NCBI RefSeq assembly: GCF_001654865.1
Contig: NZ_LXEO01000007.1
Location: 79,474-143,473 of the forward strand
Direction: 5' to 3'
DNA from: Buttiauxella noackiae ATCC 51607
GTDB taxonomy: Bacteria; Pseudomonadota; Gammaproteobacteria; Enterobacterales; Enterobacteriaceae
DNA length: 64,000 nt
The notes below the pieces were generated by a model, which was not told the DNA's origin, did no database searches, and saw only the letters and a list, made by a program, of their open reading frames with translations. Both the position numbers and the translations under genes were made by a program. This document shows, piece after piece, positions 18,963-28,828 of the stretch (the stretch's first letter is position 1; each line of letters begins with the position of its first letter).

Positions 18963-20528
18963 CTAATGTGTCAACTCTCTCCAGTTATAAATTTGATTGG
19001 TGGTATCCATTACGGGGGCTTTTCCTGCCAATCGGTTAGCGATGTGTTGCACCGTTTCTTCAGGCTTGTCTCCTGGTTGCGAAATTCCCATCCAGCTGCG
19101 CAATATTTTGTCGTTATTCACCGTTGAATAAATATCCTCTACCGTTCCGGTATCCGGGTTATTAACCAGTGGGCTGTACCAGATAAACATTGGCACTTCA
19201 AAAGCGTGTTGGCTTGGTTTTACCCCTCCGTGATGATAAACCACGTTTTGTGTCGGTTCGCGCTCCAGCGCATGATCGGAAAAATAAGCGACAGAGGCTC
19301 GCCTGTCTTTCAATAGAGAGAAAATATTACCGAGTAATTTATCAGTGAAGTGGATTGAGTTGTCATAACAGGCATCAATACCATCACCTTGCTGAGTAAA
19401 GGGGGCATCAGTGGCAGGAAAACGTGTGCATTCCGGTTCATGGCTGCCATAAATATGTAGCACAATAAGCTGTTTACCTTGATGGTTTAACGCTTTACGC
19501 AAATCAGGTAACAGAGCATCATCAAAACCATCGTTAACCCAATGTTTATGGGCGGCATTCATCGCAATACCCGTAATCGCATTATTGTAATCGCCAAGCA
19601 TCCCTTGCTTACTAAACCACGATGTATCAAAACCTGCTTGATTCGCCAGATTAATAATATTGTCCGAATAGTGCTGGATATTATGGTCTTTCACAGTATC
19701 GGCCGTGATCGCCAGCGGTACAGCGGTAATTGTGATAGGTGCGCCGCTAATGGCATGATTCCATAATAAAAGATGGTTGCGCTCGGCTTCTAATTGTGGC
19801 GTGGTGGGCTGCGGGTAGCCATAGATACTCATATTTTCGCTGCGCGCAGATTCCCCGATCACCAACACATAAGTATCAATACCGGTTTCATGTGTTTGCA
19901 ATGAATAATCGGGAATTTGACTCGCAATCTGTTTAATTAAGAGCTGGTCGCTCCATGCCTGAAGAAAATATTTAACATTACTTATTGGTAAGTAGTTAAT
20001 CACCCGGGCAGTAATACTCCCCTGGCTATTTTTCTTAATATTATGAGCCGTCGCTTGCACAATATTACTGAGTATCAACAGGATTAATAAATATAGCGGA
20101 GATTTTGCCAGCCATTTACCGCTAAATGTTGGAATAGTCACCACGCTGCGTAATAACAAAATAACCAGAGCCAGAAAACCAAAGCAGTATTTTTGGTACA
20201 GCCACAGCATCGCGCTGATTTCCTGAGTGTCACTATCCAGAACGCTCATAGCAAAGCCATAGCTAAAAGCTGAGCCAAAGGTCCCCCGAGCATAGAAAGT
20301 CAGTGTGATATCCCATGCCACCATCAATACTGGTAAGAGGGCCACGAATAAACGAAGAGATCTATTTTTAATTAAACCAAGCGACAACATTAACAACACA
20401 AATATGATTAATCTTTGAAACATTACATGTACTGGAGAGAATAAAACATTGGCTACAGCCACAATCAATACACATATTCCCAAAGGAATAAATTGGCGTA
20501 TTTTACTTAACATATAAATAACATCCAC
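18963..20528 (-). CDS. Phosphoethanolamine-transferase-like membrane enzyme (CptA/YbiP type)
   Basis: Predicted to transfer phosphoethanolamine from phosphatidylethanolamine to an envelope glycan such as lipid A, LPS core or glucan; the acceptor is not deducible. It has 521 residues from a GTG at 20528; an ATG five codons on (20513) is an equally plausible start. About five N-terminal membrane helices (to about 160) precede a periplasmic sulfatase-fold domain with the metal ligand Glu226 in VIGESARSENMSIYG. Thr266 aligns with the catalytic Thr of EptA, and YFSDHALE and HHGG follow. It is not in this place in E. coli. It sits at the junction between ybfA and elaA, with an AT-rich upstream region (20529-20735), suggesting separate origin. 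Confidence 0.8.
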   Translation of the reverse strand: MDVIYMLSKIRQFIPLGICVLIVAVANVLFSPVHVMFQRLIIFVLLMLSLGLIKNRSLRLFVALLPVLMVAWDITLTFYARGTFGSAFSYGFAMSVLDSDTQEISAMLWLYQKYCFGFLALVILLLRSVVTIPTFSGKWLAKSPLYLLILLILSNIVQATAHNIKKNSQGSITARVINYLPISNVKYFLQAWSDQLLIKQIASQIPDYSLQTHETGIDTYVLVIGESARSENMSIYGYPQPTTPQLEAERNHLLLWNHAISGAPITITAVPLAITADTVKDHNIQHYSDNIINLANQAGFDTSWFSKQGMLGDYNNAITGIAMNAAHKHWVNDGFDDALLPDLRKALNHQGKQLIVLHIYGSHEPECTRFPATDAPFTQQGDGIDACYDNSIHFTDKLLGNIFSLLKDRRASVAYFSDHALEREPTQNVVYHHGGVKPSQHAFEVPMFIWYSPLVNNPDTGTVEDIYSTVNNDKILRSWMGISQPGDKPEETVQHIANRLAGKAPVMDTTNQIYNWRELTH

Positions 20529-20735
20529 GAAGACTGACCGTTTTAGACGGTTTTATAAAATTGGCTATCAACAATATGGATTAATATACTTAAATGTATT
20601 AATAAGCACAGACATATTCACATGATGAATTATTTATTTGATTTGTGTCAGCCGATGAACAATTGTCCCTGGACTATTATTTATCGCGCAAAATGTGTGA
20701 AGATGACCTAATCCTCGTAATCACTGGAGCACAGC

Positions 20736-21185
20736 ATGTTGATTTGGCAAGATTTACACCATTCAGAATTGAGCGTGACCGATCTCTACACGCTTCTGGC
20801 ATTGCGTAATGAAGTATTTGTCGTCGAGCAGAATTGCCCCTACCAGGACATTGATGGTGACGATTTAGTCGGTGAGAACCGCCATATTCTTGGCTGGCAG
20901 GGCGGTAAGCTGGTGGCCTACGCCCGCATACTGAAAAGCGAAAGTGAGTTTGAACCGGTGGTGATTGGTCGTGTCATTGTCGATAAAAGCGTGCGCGGCG
21001 AAAAACTTGGCTACCAGCTGATGGAACAGGCGATGGCTTCGTGCCAGCAGTTTTGGCCAGAAAAAACAGTCTATTTAGGCGCTCAGGCTCATTTGCAATC
21101 GTTCTATGCCCACTTCGGGTTTGCTCCAGTTACGGACGTATATGACGAAGACGGAATTCCCCACATAGGCATGGCGAATCGTTAA
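20736..21185 (+). CDS. elaA: ElaA, GNAT-family acyltransferase
   Basis: A 149-residue GNAT-fold protein (153 in E. coli) with motif A RVIVDKSVRGEKLGYQLMEQ and the ElaA signature ALRNEVFVVEQNCPYQDIDG. The substrate is unknown. It lies upstream of elaB in the same direction, and menF follows, as at minute 51 of E. coli. It is the first gene of the displaced block. Confidence 0.93.
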   Translation: MLIWQDLHHSELSVTDLYTLLALRNEVFVVEQNCPYQDIDGDDLVGENRHILGWQGGKLVAYARILKSESEFEPVVIGRVIVDKSVRGEKLGYQLMEQAMASCQQFWPEKTVYLGAQAHLQSFYAHFGFAPVTDVYDEDGIPHIGMANR

Positions 21186-21266
21186 TGACAGATTAATCGC
21201 CAGGTAAAAAGCATTAGCGTTGTCTATAGTTAGCGGACGAGTATTTTTTAAACACGGAGAATAGTG

Positions 21267-21566
21267 ATGCAACCGTATGAATCTCGTCTTGATGATGATT
21301 TAACTCTGCTAAGTGAAACGTTAGAAGAAGTGCTGCGTTCTTCAGGCGACCCTGCTGACCAAAAATACATTGAGCTGAAAGCACGCGCAGAAGCTGCGCT
21401 CAGCGAAGTCAAAGCCCGGGTTAGTAGTGCGTCGGACAATTATTACTATCGTGCAAAAAAAGCCGTTTATCGCGCTGATGATTATGTGCGTGAAAAACCA
21501 TGGCAAGGAATTGGGGTTGGGGCAGCAGCGGGTCTGGTGTTAGGGCTTTTATTAGCCAGACGCTAG
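21267..21566 (+). CDS. elaB: ElaB, tail-anchored ribosome-associated stress protein (DUF883)
   Basis: A 99-residue protein (101 in E. coli). It has a hydrophilic helical body (DDDLTLLSETLEEVLRSSGD), then KPWQGIGVG and a C-terminal membrane anchor ending LLLARR. The ElaB/YqjD/YgaM family ties ribosomes to the inner membrane in stationary phase. An ATG at 21267 follows GGAG; a GTG three bases earlier is less likely. In E. coli the gene is RpoS-dependent. Confidence 0.93.
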   Translation: MQPYESRLDDDLTLLSETLEEVLRSSGDPADQKYIELKARAEAALSEVKARVSSASDNYYYRAKKAVYRADDYVREKPWQGIGVGAAAGLVLGLLLARR

Positions 21567-21689
21567 AGCCATATCGGCACATCGTCTCAAGGTGTGCCGA
21601 TTAAAAGAAATCTTACCCATTGGGTGGGATTTTTTTTTGCCACCATGACCACGTATAATCACGAGTTTTTCAGGGAAGGTGAGGTAAAC

Positions 21690-22991
21690 GTGAATTCAGT
21701 TGTCGTCGCGCTGCAACAGTTACAGCTTGCATTGAACGCAGAATTTGCGGATGCGCCGGGTTTACAGCAATTATCTTGTGCTGTCACCCTGAGTGATGCC
21801 TCTGATGCACTCGCATGGCTGACTAGCCAACGTCTTTATCCCCAGTTTTACTGGCAACAGCGTAATGGCGATGACGAAATTGCCGCTCTCGGTGCGGTGC
21901 GCCAGTTCGATACGTTGGATGCGGCGAGGGTATTTATTGATGACTATGCGGACCAACCAGCTGTTCGCATTACTGGCGTGAATGCATTCTCACCCACCAG
22001 CAGTTTTTTATTTCTCCCACGCCTTGAATGGCGGCGTATCGGTGGGGATGCTTTTCTCTTCCTTAATATTTATAGCGAAACCTCTCTGCAAAATGATGCG
22101 CGGGCCGCTCTTCAATTCCTCGAACAAATTCTCCCTGCAAAACAATTGCCATTGCAGCGTTTAAATTGCGTTGGGGAGCAACATATTCCAACACAACCAG
22201 AATGGAATCATCTGGTTGACCTTGCCACTACAGCAATTGAGCAGCATAAACTTGATAAAGTTGTACTGGCCAGAGCCACCGATCTGCAATTTACTACCGC
22301 GGTTTCCGCAGCCGGTTTTATGGCGGCCAGTCGCCGGGTGAACCTGAATTGCTATCATTTTCTGATGGTTTTTGATGGCAGTCATGCGTTCCTTGGTTCA
22401 AGCCCGGAACGCTTGTGGCGGCGCATTGATACCGCTTTACGTACCGAAGCGCTAGCCGGAACTGTCGCTAACCATCCCGACGATCATCGAGCCTGGTCTT
22501 TGGGGCAGTGGTTACTTAAAGACGATAAAAATCAACGAGAAAATATGCTGGTCGTTGAAGATATTTGCCAGCGTTTACAAAAAACGGTGGGGGCTATTGA
22601 TGTATTGCCGCCGCAGGTGGTGCGTCTGAGAAAGGTGCAACATTTGCGCCGTTGCATCTGGACCGATCTGGCTCAACCTGATGATGCTGTATGCCTTGCA
22701 ATGTTGCAGCCTACTGCCGCTGTAGCCGGGTTGCCGCGTGATGTGGCGCGTGGGTTTATCGCCAATAATGAACCGTTTGAGCGTGAATGGTATGCGGGTT
22801 CGGCGGGCTATATCTCGCAGCGGCAGAGTGAGTTCTGCGTTGCTTTACGCTCGGCAAAAGTCATCAATAATATGGTGCGTTTATACGCCGGAGCTGGAAT
22901 TGTCGCTGGTTCTGATGCGGCGGAAGAATGGCAGGAAATAGAAAATAAAGCCGCTGGGTTACGAACGTTGCTAACAACATCAACGTTCTGA
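21690..22991 (+). CDS. menF: Isochorismate synthase, menaquinone-specific
   Basis: Converts chorismate to isochorismate, the first committed step to menaquinone. I start it at GTG 21690, which gives 433 residues (431 in E. coli) and has a GAGG site six bases before it; the frame is open 32 codons further upstream. The chorismate-binding domain is C-terminal, with LDKVVLARATDL, GSSPERLWRR, the ALAGT motif and REWYAGSAGY. It is the first gene of the men cluster. Confidence 0.95.
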   Translation: MNSVVVALQQLQLALNAEFADAPGLQQLSCAVTLSDASDALAWLTSQRLYPQFYWQQRNGDDEIAALGAVRQFDTLDAARVFIDDYADQPAVRITGVNAFSPTSSFLFLPRLEWRRIGGDAFLFLNIYSETSLQNDARAALQFLEQILPAKQLPLQRLNCVGEQHIPTQPEWNHLVDLATTAIEQHKLDKVVLARATDLQFTTAVSAAGFMAASRRVNLNCYHFLMVFDGSHAFLGSSPERLWRRIDTALRTEALAGTVANHPDDHRAWSLGQWLLKDDKNQRENMLVVEDICQRLQKTVGAIDVLPPQVVRLRKVQHLRRCIWTDLAQPDDAVCLAMLQPTAAVAGLPRDVARGFIANNEPFEREWYAGSAGYISQRQSEFCVALRSAKVINNMVRLYAGAGIVAGSDAAEEWQEIENKAAGLRTLLTTSTF

Positions 22992-22995
22992 TTGA

Positions 22996-23080
22996 TGCCC
23001 AAAATAATTCGAACTGCATTTTTAAGTATTTCGCGAAGCGAGCATTGCCAACAAAAATGCAGTTTGAAGGGTATTACCGA
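22996..23080. repeat. Short ERIC-like inverted repeat between menF and menD
   Basis: The arms CGAACTGCATTTTT and AAAAATGCAGTTTG flank a 29-base centre. The ends (CAAAATAATTCGAACTGCA and TGCAGTTTGAAGGGTAT) resemble the termini of the ERIC elements at 40.3 and 47.5 kb, but the element is only about 85 bases and lacks the ERIC core. It may be an internally deleted relative, and the RNA would fold into a long hairpin inside the men operon. Confidence 0.6.
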
Positions 23081-23147
23081 CCCATATCAAAATAACCGTT
23101 CCAGCAATAATTATAATGAGTCAGCAAAATTGACTCAGGACTAAATC

Positions 23148-24818
23148 ATGTCGATAAGCTCGTTTAACCGCCGTTGGGCTACGGTAATCCTTGAAGCGCT
23201 GACTCGCCACGGCGTGCGCCACGTCTGCATCGCTCCCGGTTCGCGTTCAACACCTCTGACCCTTGGGGCCGCTGAAAATCGGGCTTTTATTTGTCATACA
23301 CATTTTGACGAACGTGGTTTAGGGCATCTGGCATTAGGTCTGGCAAAAGCAAGCCAGGCTCCGGTCGCTATTATTGTGACTTCGGGTACAGCGGTCGCCA
23401 ACCTCTACCCGGCCATTATTGAAGCCGGTTTGACGGGTGAAAAACTGGTGGTACTTACTGCCGATCGTCCACCGGAACTTATTGATTGCGGCGCCAATCA
23501 GGCGATTCGCCAGCCTGGGATTTTTAGCTCCCATCCTACTCAATCGATTAATTTACCTCGTCCAACACAGGATATTCCTGCGCGCTGGTTGGTTTCGACT
23601 ATCGATAATGCGCTAGGTCAGCAGATGGCTGGTGCGGTTCACATCAATTGCCCATTCGCCGAGCCGCTGTATGGTGAACCTGATGAAACAGGCATGAGCT
23701 GGCAACAGGCATTGGGCGACTGGTGGCAAGGCGATAAACCCTGGTTACGCACGGGCCTGGCGCAGGAGGTGCTTAAACAGCGTGACTGGTTCTTCTGGCG
23801 GCAAAAACGCGGCGTTGTGGTTGCAGGGCGGTTGAATTCTGAAGAAGGAAAACAGGTCGCCGCATGGGCGAAAATGCTCGGCTGGCCGTTAATAGGCGAT
23901 GTGTTATCGCAAACTGGTCAGCCGTTGCCATGTGCAGATTTATGGCTGAGCAACAGCCAGGCGGTAACCGAACTTGCCGAAGCGCAAATTATTATTCAGT
24001 TTGGCAGTAGCCTGACCGGAAAACGCGTCCTGCAATGGCAAACAACCTGTGAGCCTGAAGAGTATTGGCTGGTGGATAACCTGCCAGGCCGGCTTGATCC
24101 CGCGAATCATCGTGGCCGTCGCTTGTGTTGCGATATTACACAATGGCTGGAAGCTCACCCCGCTGAAAAGCGCGTGGCGTGGGATGAGAAATTAACTACG
24201 CTTGCAAAAATCGCCCAGCAGGCGGTGAAAAAGGGCACTCTTGAATTTGGCGAAGCCCAGGTTGCGGCGCGCCTTGCTGAATTGTTACCGGAAGCTGGGC
24301 AGTTGTTTGTCGGCAATAGCCTGATTGTTCGTCTGGTAGATGCTTTCGCACAATTGCCAGCTGGCTATCCGGTATTTAGCAATCGCGGTGCAAGCGGTAT
24401 CGACGGCCTCCTTTCAACAGCTGCTGGCGTGCAACGAGCCACCGCCCGTTCGACGCTGGCGATTGTTGGCGATCTCTCGGCACTTTACGACATCAACTCA
24501 CTGGCATTATTACGCCAGGTTTCCGCCCCTTTCGTTTTGCTTATCGTGAATAATAATGGCGGGCAAATATTCTCGCTGTTGCCAACGCCGGCAGACGAAC
24601 GCGAACGCTTCTATACCATGCCGCAAAACGTCACTTTTGCCCATGCAGCAGCGATGTTTAGCCTCTCCTACAACAATCCGACAAGCTGGGATGAGTTGCA
24701 GGAAGCAGTGACCCATGCCTGGCGTTCTCCTCATGCGACTATCATCGAACTCACCGTTGGTGAAACGGACGGTGCGCAAACCTTGCAGCATTTGCTGGCG
24801 CAGGTGAGTCAGGCATGA
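23148..24818 (+). CDS. menD: SEPHCHC synthase MenD
   Basis: Thiamine-diphosphate enzyme joining isochorismate and 2-oxoglutarate. It has 556 residues, the same as E. coli. The N-terminal domain has [13 protein letters not shown] with the cofactor-activating Glu. The ThDP/Mg motif [17 protein letters not shown] is C-terminal, followed by NNNGGQIF. It overlaps menH by four bases (ATGA). Confidence 0.97.
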   Translation: MSISSFNRRWATVILEALTRHGVRHVCIAPGSRSTPLTLGAAENRAFICHTHFDERGLGHLALGLAKASQAPVAIIVTSGTAVANLYPAIIEAGLTGEKLVVLTADRPPELIDCGANQAIRQPGIFSSHPTQSINLPRPTQDIPARWLVSTIDNALGQQMAGAVHINCPFAEPLYGEPDETGMSWQQALGDWWQGDKPWLRTGLAQEVLKQRDWFFWRQKRGVVVAGRLNSEEGKQVAAWAKMLGWPLIGDVLSQTGQPLPCADLWLSNSQAVTELAEAQIIIQFGSSLTGKRVLQWQTTCEPEEYWLVDNLPGRLDPANHRGRRLCCDITQWLEAHPAEKRVAWDEKLTTLAKIAQQAVKKGTLEFGEAQVAARLAELLPEAGQLFVGNSLIVRLVDAFAQLPAGYPVFSNRGASGIDGLLSTAAGVQRATARSTLAIVGDLSALYDINSLALLRQVSAPFVLLIVNNNGGQIFSLLPTPADERERFYTMPQNVTFAHAAAMFSLSYNNPTSWDELQEAVTHAWRSPHATIIELTVGETDGAQTLQHLLAQVSQA

Positions 24819-25597
24819 TTCTGGATGCTGTTTTTCATGAAGGCCGAGATGCCAACTTGCCGTGCCTGGTCTGGCTGCACGGCTTTTTAGGCAACCGGAA
24901 GGAGTGGGAATCTTTCAGTGAATATTTCATCGATTGGCCGCAACTCTTCATCGACTTGCCCGGGCATGGGAAATCAGCCGATATTACGGCTGAAGGCTTT
25001 GTACAAGTCGATAAATTACTGCGAAAAACGCTTCTTAGTTACAACATCCTAAGATATTGGCTGATTGGCTACTCCCTTGGCGGACGAGTGGCGATGTACC
25101 ATGCTTGTCAGGGTGAGAATACCGGTTTGCGTGGTTTGATTGTTGAGGGGAGCCATCCTGGACTTACGGATGAGAATGCTTGCCAGGACAGAAAAAGCAG
25201 CGACCAACAATGGGCGCAGCGGTTGCGTACACAACCGCTAAAAGTGGTGCTGGACGATTGGTATCATCAAGCTGTTTTTCAGTCGCTCAATGATCAGCAA
25301 CGTGCTTCGCTTATTGCGCAACGCAGCCAGAATAATGCCCAGAGCCTTGCCGCAATGCTTGAGGCGACCTCTCTGGGTAACCAGCCAGATTTAAAGGCTA
25401 TGCTCAAGCAATTGCCGTTGCCTTTTTACTATCTTTGCGGTGAACGGGATGAAAAATTCCGCACCGTGGCAACTAGCCTGGAATTGTCACCGCACCTTAT
25501 TACTGCCGCAGGCCATAATGCACATCGGGAAAACCCGATTGCTTTCACGGCCTGCCTGCTCAATTTATTGCGAAAACCTATCGAGGAAACACCATGA
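24815..25597 (+). CDS. menH: SHCHC synthase MenH
   Basis: Alpha/beta-hydrolase-fold enzyme that eliminates pyruvate from SEPHCHC to give SHCHC. It has 260 residues (252 in E. coli). The HGFLG oxyanion region, nucleophile Ser87 in GYSLGG, Asp in GERDEKF and His in [10 protein letters not shown] complete the triad. It overlaps both menD and menB by four bases. Confidence 0.95.
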   Translation: MILDAVFHEGRDANLPCLVWLHGFLGNRKEWESFSEYFIDWPQLFIDLPGHGKSADITAEGFVQVDKLLRKTLLSYNILRYWLIGYSLGGRVAMYHACQGENTGLRGLIVEGSHPGLTDENACQDRKSSDQQWAQRLRTQPLKVVLDDWYHQAVFQSLNDQQRASLIAQRSQNNAQSLAAMLEATSLGNQPDLKAMLKQLPLPFYYLCGERDEKFRTVATSLELSPHLITAAGHNAHRENPIAFTACLLNLLRKPIEETP

Positions 25598-26451
25598 TTT
25601 ATCCAGATGAAGAAATGCTGTACGCGCCAGTTGAATGGCAGGATTGCTCGGAAGGTTACACCGATATTCGCTATCACAAATCAGCTGACGGTATCGCTAA
25701 AATCACGATTAACCGTCCTGAAGTGCGTAACGCATTCCGCCCGTTGACCGTAAAAGAGATGATTAACGCGCTGGCGGATGCCCGTTACGATGACAACATT
25801 GGCACCATTATCCTGACTGGCGAAGGCGAAAAAGCCTTCTGCGCAGGTGGCGATCAAAAAGTACGCGGCGATTACGGCGGCTACCAGGACGCAAGTGGCA
25901 CCCATCACCTGAACGTGCTGGATTTCCAGCGTCAGATTCGCACCTGTCCAAAACCAGTGGTGGCGATGGTGGCCGGTTATTCCATCGGCGGTGGTCATGT
26001 GCTGCATATGATGTGCGATCTGACAATTGCTGCCGAAAACGCAGTCTTCGGCCAGACAGGCCCGAAAGTCGGTTCGTTCGATGGCGGCTGGGGTGCTTCT
26101 TACATGGCGCGTATTGTCGGCCAGAAAAAAGCGCGTGAAATCTGGTTCCTGTGTCGCCAGTACGATGCGAAAGAAGCGCTGGATATGGGCCTGGTGAACA
26201 CTGTTGTGCCGAATGCCGATCTGGAAAAAGAGACCGTGCGCTGGTGTCGTGAAATGCTGCAAAACAGCCCAATGGCGCTGCGTTGCCTGAAGGCTGCGCT
26301 GAATGCCGACTGCGATGGTCAGGCTGGTTTACAAGAACTGGCTGGCAACGCCACCATGCTGTTCTACATGACCGAAGAAGGTCAGGAAGGCCGCAATGCG
26401 TTCAACCAAAAACGCCAGCCGGACTTCAGCAAATTTAAACGGAATCCATAA
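25594..26451 (+). CDS. menB: 1,4-dihydroxy-2-naphthoyl-CoA synthase MenB
   Basis: Crotonase-family ring-closing enzyme acting on O-succinylbenzoyl-CoA. It has 285 residues, as in E. coli. It shows [15 protein letters not shown], the oxyanion-hole segment [10 protein letters not shown] and the C-terminal [11 protein letters not shown] that reaches the neighbouring subunit. Its stop overlaps the menC start (TAATG). Confidence 0.97.
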   Translation: MIYPDEEMLYAPVEWQDCSEGYTDIRYHKSADGIAKITINRPEVRNAFRPLTVKEMINALADARYDDNIGTIILTGEGEKAFCAGGDQKVRGDYGGYQDASGTHHLNVLDFQRQIRTCPKPVVAMVAGYSIGGGHVLHMMCDLTIAAENAVFGQTGPKVGSFDGGWGASYMARIVGQKKAREIWFLCRQYDAKEALDMGLVNTVVPNADLEKETVRWCREMLQNSPMALRCLKAALNADCDGQAGLQELAGNATMLFYMTEEGQEGRNAFNQKRQPDFSKFKRNP

Positions 26452-27416
26452 TGCGTTGTGCCAAATTATGGCGCTTTCAGGTGCCGATGGATGCAGGTGT
26501 GGTGCTGCGCGAGCGGCGCCTGAAAACACGCGATGGGCTCCTGGTGCGTCTGACAGACGGCAAAAAACAGGGCTTCGGTGAGATCTCGCCGTTGCCTGGT
26601 TTTAGCGTAGAAACTGTCGATGACGCCCTGAGCGCGGCACAAACCTGGCTGCAAGCCTGGCAAACGGGCGCAGAAATCGCTCTGCCAGAAATGCCGTCTG
26701 TGGCATTTGGCCTGAGTTGTGCGCTGGCCGAAATCAGCGGTGAATTGCCTCAGGCGGCGGATTACCGCGCGGCACCACTGTGCACCGGTGACCCGGACGA
26801 ACTATTTGCCATGCTGGCTGCTATTCCTGGCGAGAAAATCGCTAAGGTGAAAGTGGGTTTGTATGAAGCGGTGCGTGATGGGATGGTGGTCAACTTGTTG
26901 CTCGAAGCGATGCCTGATTTGCGTCTGCGTCTTGATGCCAACCGTGGCTGGACACCGCTCAAAGCGCAGCAGTTCGCCAAATACGTCAACCCTGATTTCC
27001 GACCGCGCATCGCATTTATCGAAGAGCCGTGCAAAACCCGTGAGCAATCTCGCGAGTTTGCCCGTGAGACGGGGATTGCGATCGCCTGGGATGAAAGCCT
27101 GCGTGAGCCGGATTTTGAGTTTGTCGCCGAGCCTGGCTTAAATGCTGTGGTTATCAAGCCGACCTTGACCGGTAGTCTTGAGAAAGTGCGTCAACAGGTG
27201 GAACAGGCTCATGCTCTTGGATTGACGGCGGTTATCAGTTCTTCGATTGAATCGAGCCTCGGCTTAACACAACTGGCGCGAATTGCCGCGTGGCTGACGC
27301 CGCAAACGTTGCCAGGGCTTGATACGCTTTCGTTGATGCAGGCGCAATTGGTGCGCGAATGGCCAGGCAGTACACTACCGTGCTGGCCGCTGGAATCTCT
27401 TGAGCAAGTGTTATGA
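26451..27416 (+). CDS. menC: o-Succinylbenzoate synthase MenC
   Basis: Enolase-superfamily dehydratase making o-succinylbenzoate. It has 321 residues (320 in E. coli). The KVKVG motif holds the catalytic Lys (132 or 134). Metal ligands are in [15 protein letters not shown] and WDESLREPD, and the second Lys is in VIKPTLTGS. Translation is coupled to menB and menE by overlaps. Confidence 0.96.
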   Translation: MRCAKLWRFQVPMDAGVVLRERRLKTRDGLLVRLTDGKKQGFGEISPLPGFSVETVDDALSAAQTWLQAWQTGAEIALPEMPSVAFGLSCALAEISGELPQAADYRAAPLCTGDPDELFAMLAAIPGEKIAKVKVGLYEAVRDGMVVNLLLEAMPDLRLRLDANRGWTPLKAQQFAKYVNPDFRPRIAFIEEPCKTREQSREFARETGIAIAWDESLREPDFEFVAEPGLNAVVIKPTLTGSLEKVRQQVEQAHALGLTAVISSSIESSLGLTQLARIAAWLTPQTLPGLDTLSLMQAQLVREWPGSTLPCWPLESLEQVL

Positions 27417-28777
27417 GTTTTCAAGATTTCCCCTGGCAGCATTGGGCACAAATTCGTGGTGACCAACCGGCACTCACGTTAGGCCATGAAAGCCTGAACT
27501 GGCGCGAGCTATGCCAGCGCGTTGATGCGTTGGCAGGCGGCTTCCGTCAGCAGGGGGTGCTTGAAGGGCAAGGCGTTGTGTTGCGTGCGAAAAACAGCCC
27601 AGAAATAGTTTTCGCACTGCTTGCGTTGCTGCAATGTGGGGCGCGTGTATTGCCGCTAAATCCCCAGTTGCCTGAATCTGTGCTCGAACAGTTACTCCCG
27701 GATCTGACTATCAGCCATGCATTGACCTTTGATGCGCCGCTTACCGTTGCCGATATCAACCCGTTAACTCTGCTGGAAAGCGAACGTTTCCAGGTTGAGT
27801 GGCAGCCTGCAAGGTTTGCATCAATGACGCTGACTTCCGGTTCTACGGGGTTACCCAAAGCGGCAGTTCATACCAGTGGTGCCCATCTTGCCAGTGCCTC
27901 AGGTGTGTTGGCGGTGATGAACTACGGTGCGAATGACCGCTGGTTGTTATCACTGCCTCTGTTCCATGTCTCCGGCCAGGGCATTTTGTGGCGTTGGCTG
28001 TTGGCGGGTGGATGCATGGTAGTGCGTGATTTACATCCTTTGAGCGATGCGCTGGAAGGCTGCACGCATGCATCGCTGGTGCCGACTCAGCTGTGGCGAA
28101 TGCTTGAGCAATCTCCACCGCAAGCATTGCGTGAAGTGTTATTGGGTGGTGCTGCAATTCCCGTTGAACTCACGCAAGCGGCGCAGGAAAAAGGCATCAA
28201 TTGCTGGTGTGGTTACGGGTTAACGGAGTTGGCTTCGACGGTGTGCGCCAAACGTGCTGATGGGTTGCCTGATGTGGGTGAAGCTCTGCCGGGCCGCGAA
28301 GTGAAAATCGTTGATCAGGAAGTGTGGATTCGGGCCGATAGTCTGGCATCAGGCTACTGGAAAGCGGGTGTTGTCGTACCGCTGGTTAATTCCGAGGGCT
28401 GGTTTGCCACCCGCGATCGCGGTGTTCTGAATGGGCAACGTCTAACGTTGATTGGCCGCCTCGATAATCTGTTTTTCAGCGGAGGGGAAGGGATCCAGCC
28501 GGAAGAAGTTGAGCACGTGATCGCCGCTCATCCCGCGGTGAAACAGGTTTATGTCGTGCCAATCGATGATGTTGAATTTGGCCAGCGCCCGGTGGCGGTG
28601 GTTGAAGCCGACGAGGAATTTGACCTGTCGCTACTTTCAGAGTGGTTGCCGGGAAAAGTAGCCCGTTTTCAGCAGCCGGTACGTTGGTTGCGCCTGCCTG
28701 ATGAGCTCAGGCAGGGCGGGATTAAGATTTCGCGGATGCAGTTAACGTTATGGGTAAAGCAGGTGGCTAAAATTTAA
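27413..28777 (+). CDS. menE: o-Succinylbenzoate-CoA ligase MenE
   Basis: Adenylates o-succinylbenzoate and transfers it to CoA. It has 454 residues (451 in E. coli), with the AMP-binding P-loop [11 protein letters not shown] (140-150), [18 protein letters not shown] and a C-terminal lysine in GGIKISR. It is the last gene of menFDHBCE; the transcript then runs into a REP unit. Confidence 0.96.
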   Translation: MSFQDFPWQHWAQIRGDQPALTLGHESLNWRELCQRVDALAGGFRQQGVLEGQGVVLRAKNSPEIVFALLALLQCGARVLPLNPQLPESVLEQLLPDLTISHALTFDAPLTVADINPLTLLESERFQVEWQPARFASMTLTSGSTGLPKAAVHTSGAHLASASGVLAVMNYGANDRWLLSLPLFHVSGQGILWRWLLAGGCMVVRDLHPLSDALEGCTHASLVPTQLWRMLEQSPPQALREVLLGGAAIPVELTQAAQEKGINCWCGYGLTELASTVCAKRADGLPDVGEALPGREVKIVDQEVWIRADSLASGYWKAGVVVPLVNSEGWFATRDRGVLNGQRLTLIGRLDNLFFSGGEGIQPEEVEHVIAAHPAVKQVYVVPIDDVEFGQRPVAVVEADEEFDLSLLSEWLPGKVARFQQPVRWLRLPDELRQGGIKISRMQLTLWVKQVAKI

Positions 28778-28795
28778 TGCCACCGGCTCGTTTTA

Positions 28796-28828
28796 GGGTC
28801 GGATGTCGCTTGCGCTAATCCGACTACA
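28796..28828. repeat. REP unit between menE and tctA
   Basis: GGTCGGATGTCGCTTGCGCTAATCCGAC is an imperfect palindrome of the REP family. Its right end supplies the TAG stop of tctA (28824-28826). No T-rich terminator was seen between the convergent menE and tctA. Confidence 0.75.

Noticed and set aside
21594..21689. 32-codon N-terminal extension of menF
   Set aside because: The extra residues have no counterpart in MenF. The GTG at 21690 has a good ribosome site and gives the family length.
25681..26272. Two long minus-strand frames (193 and 154 codons)
   Set aside because: Both are antisense to menB, have no ribosome site of note and show low-complexity translations typical of shadow frames.
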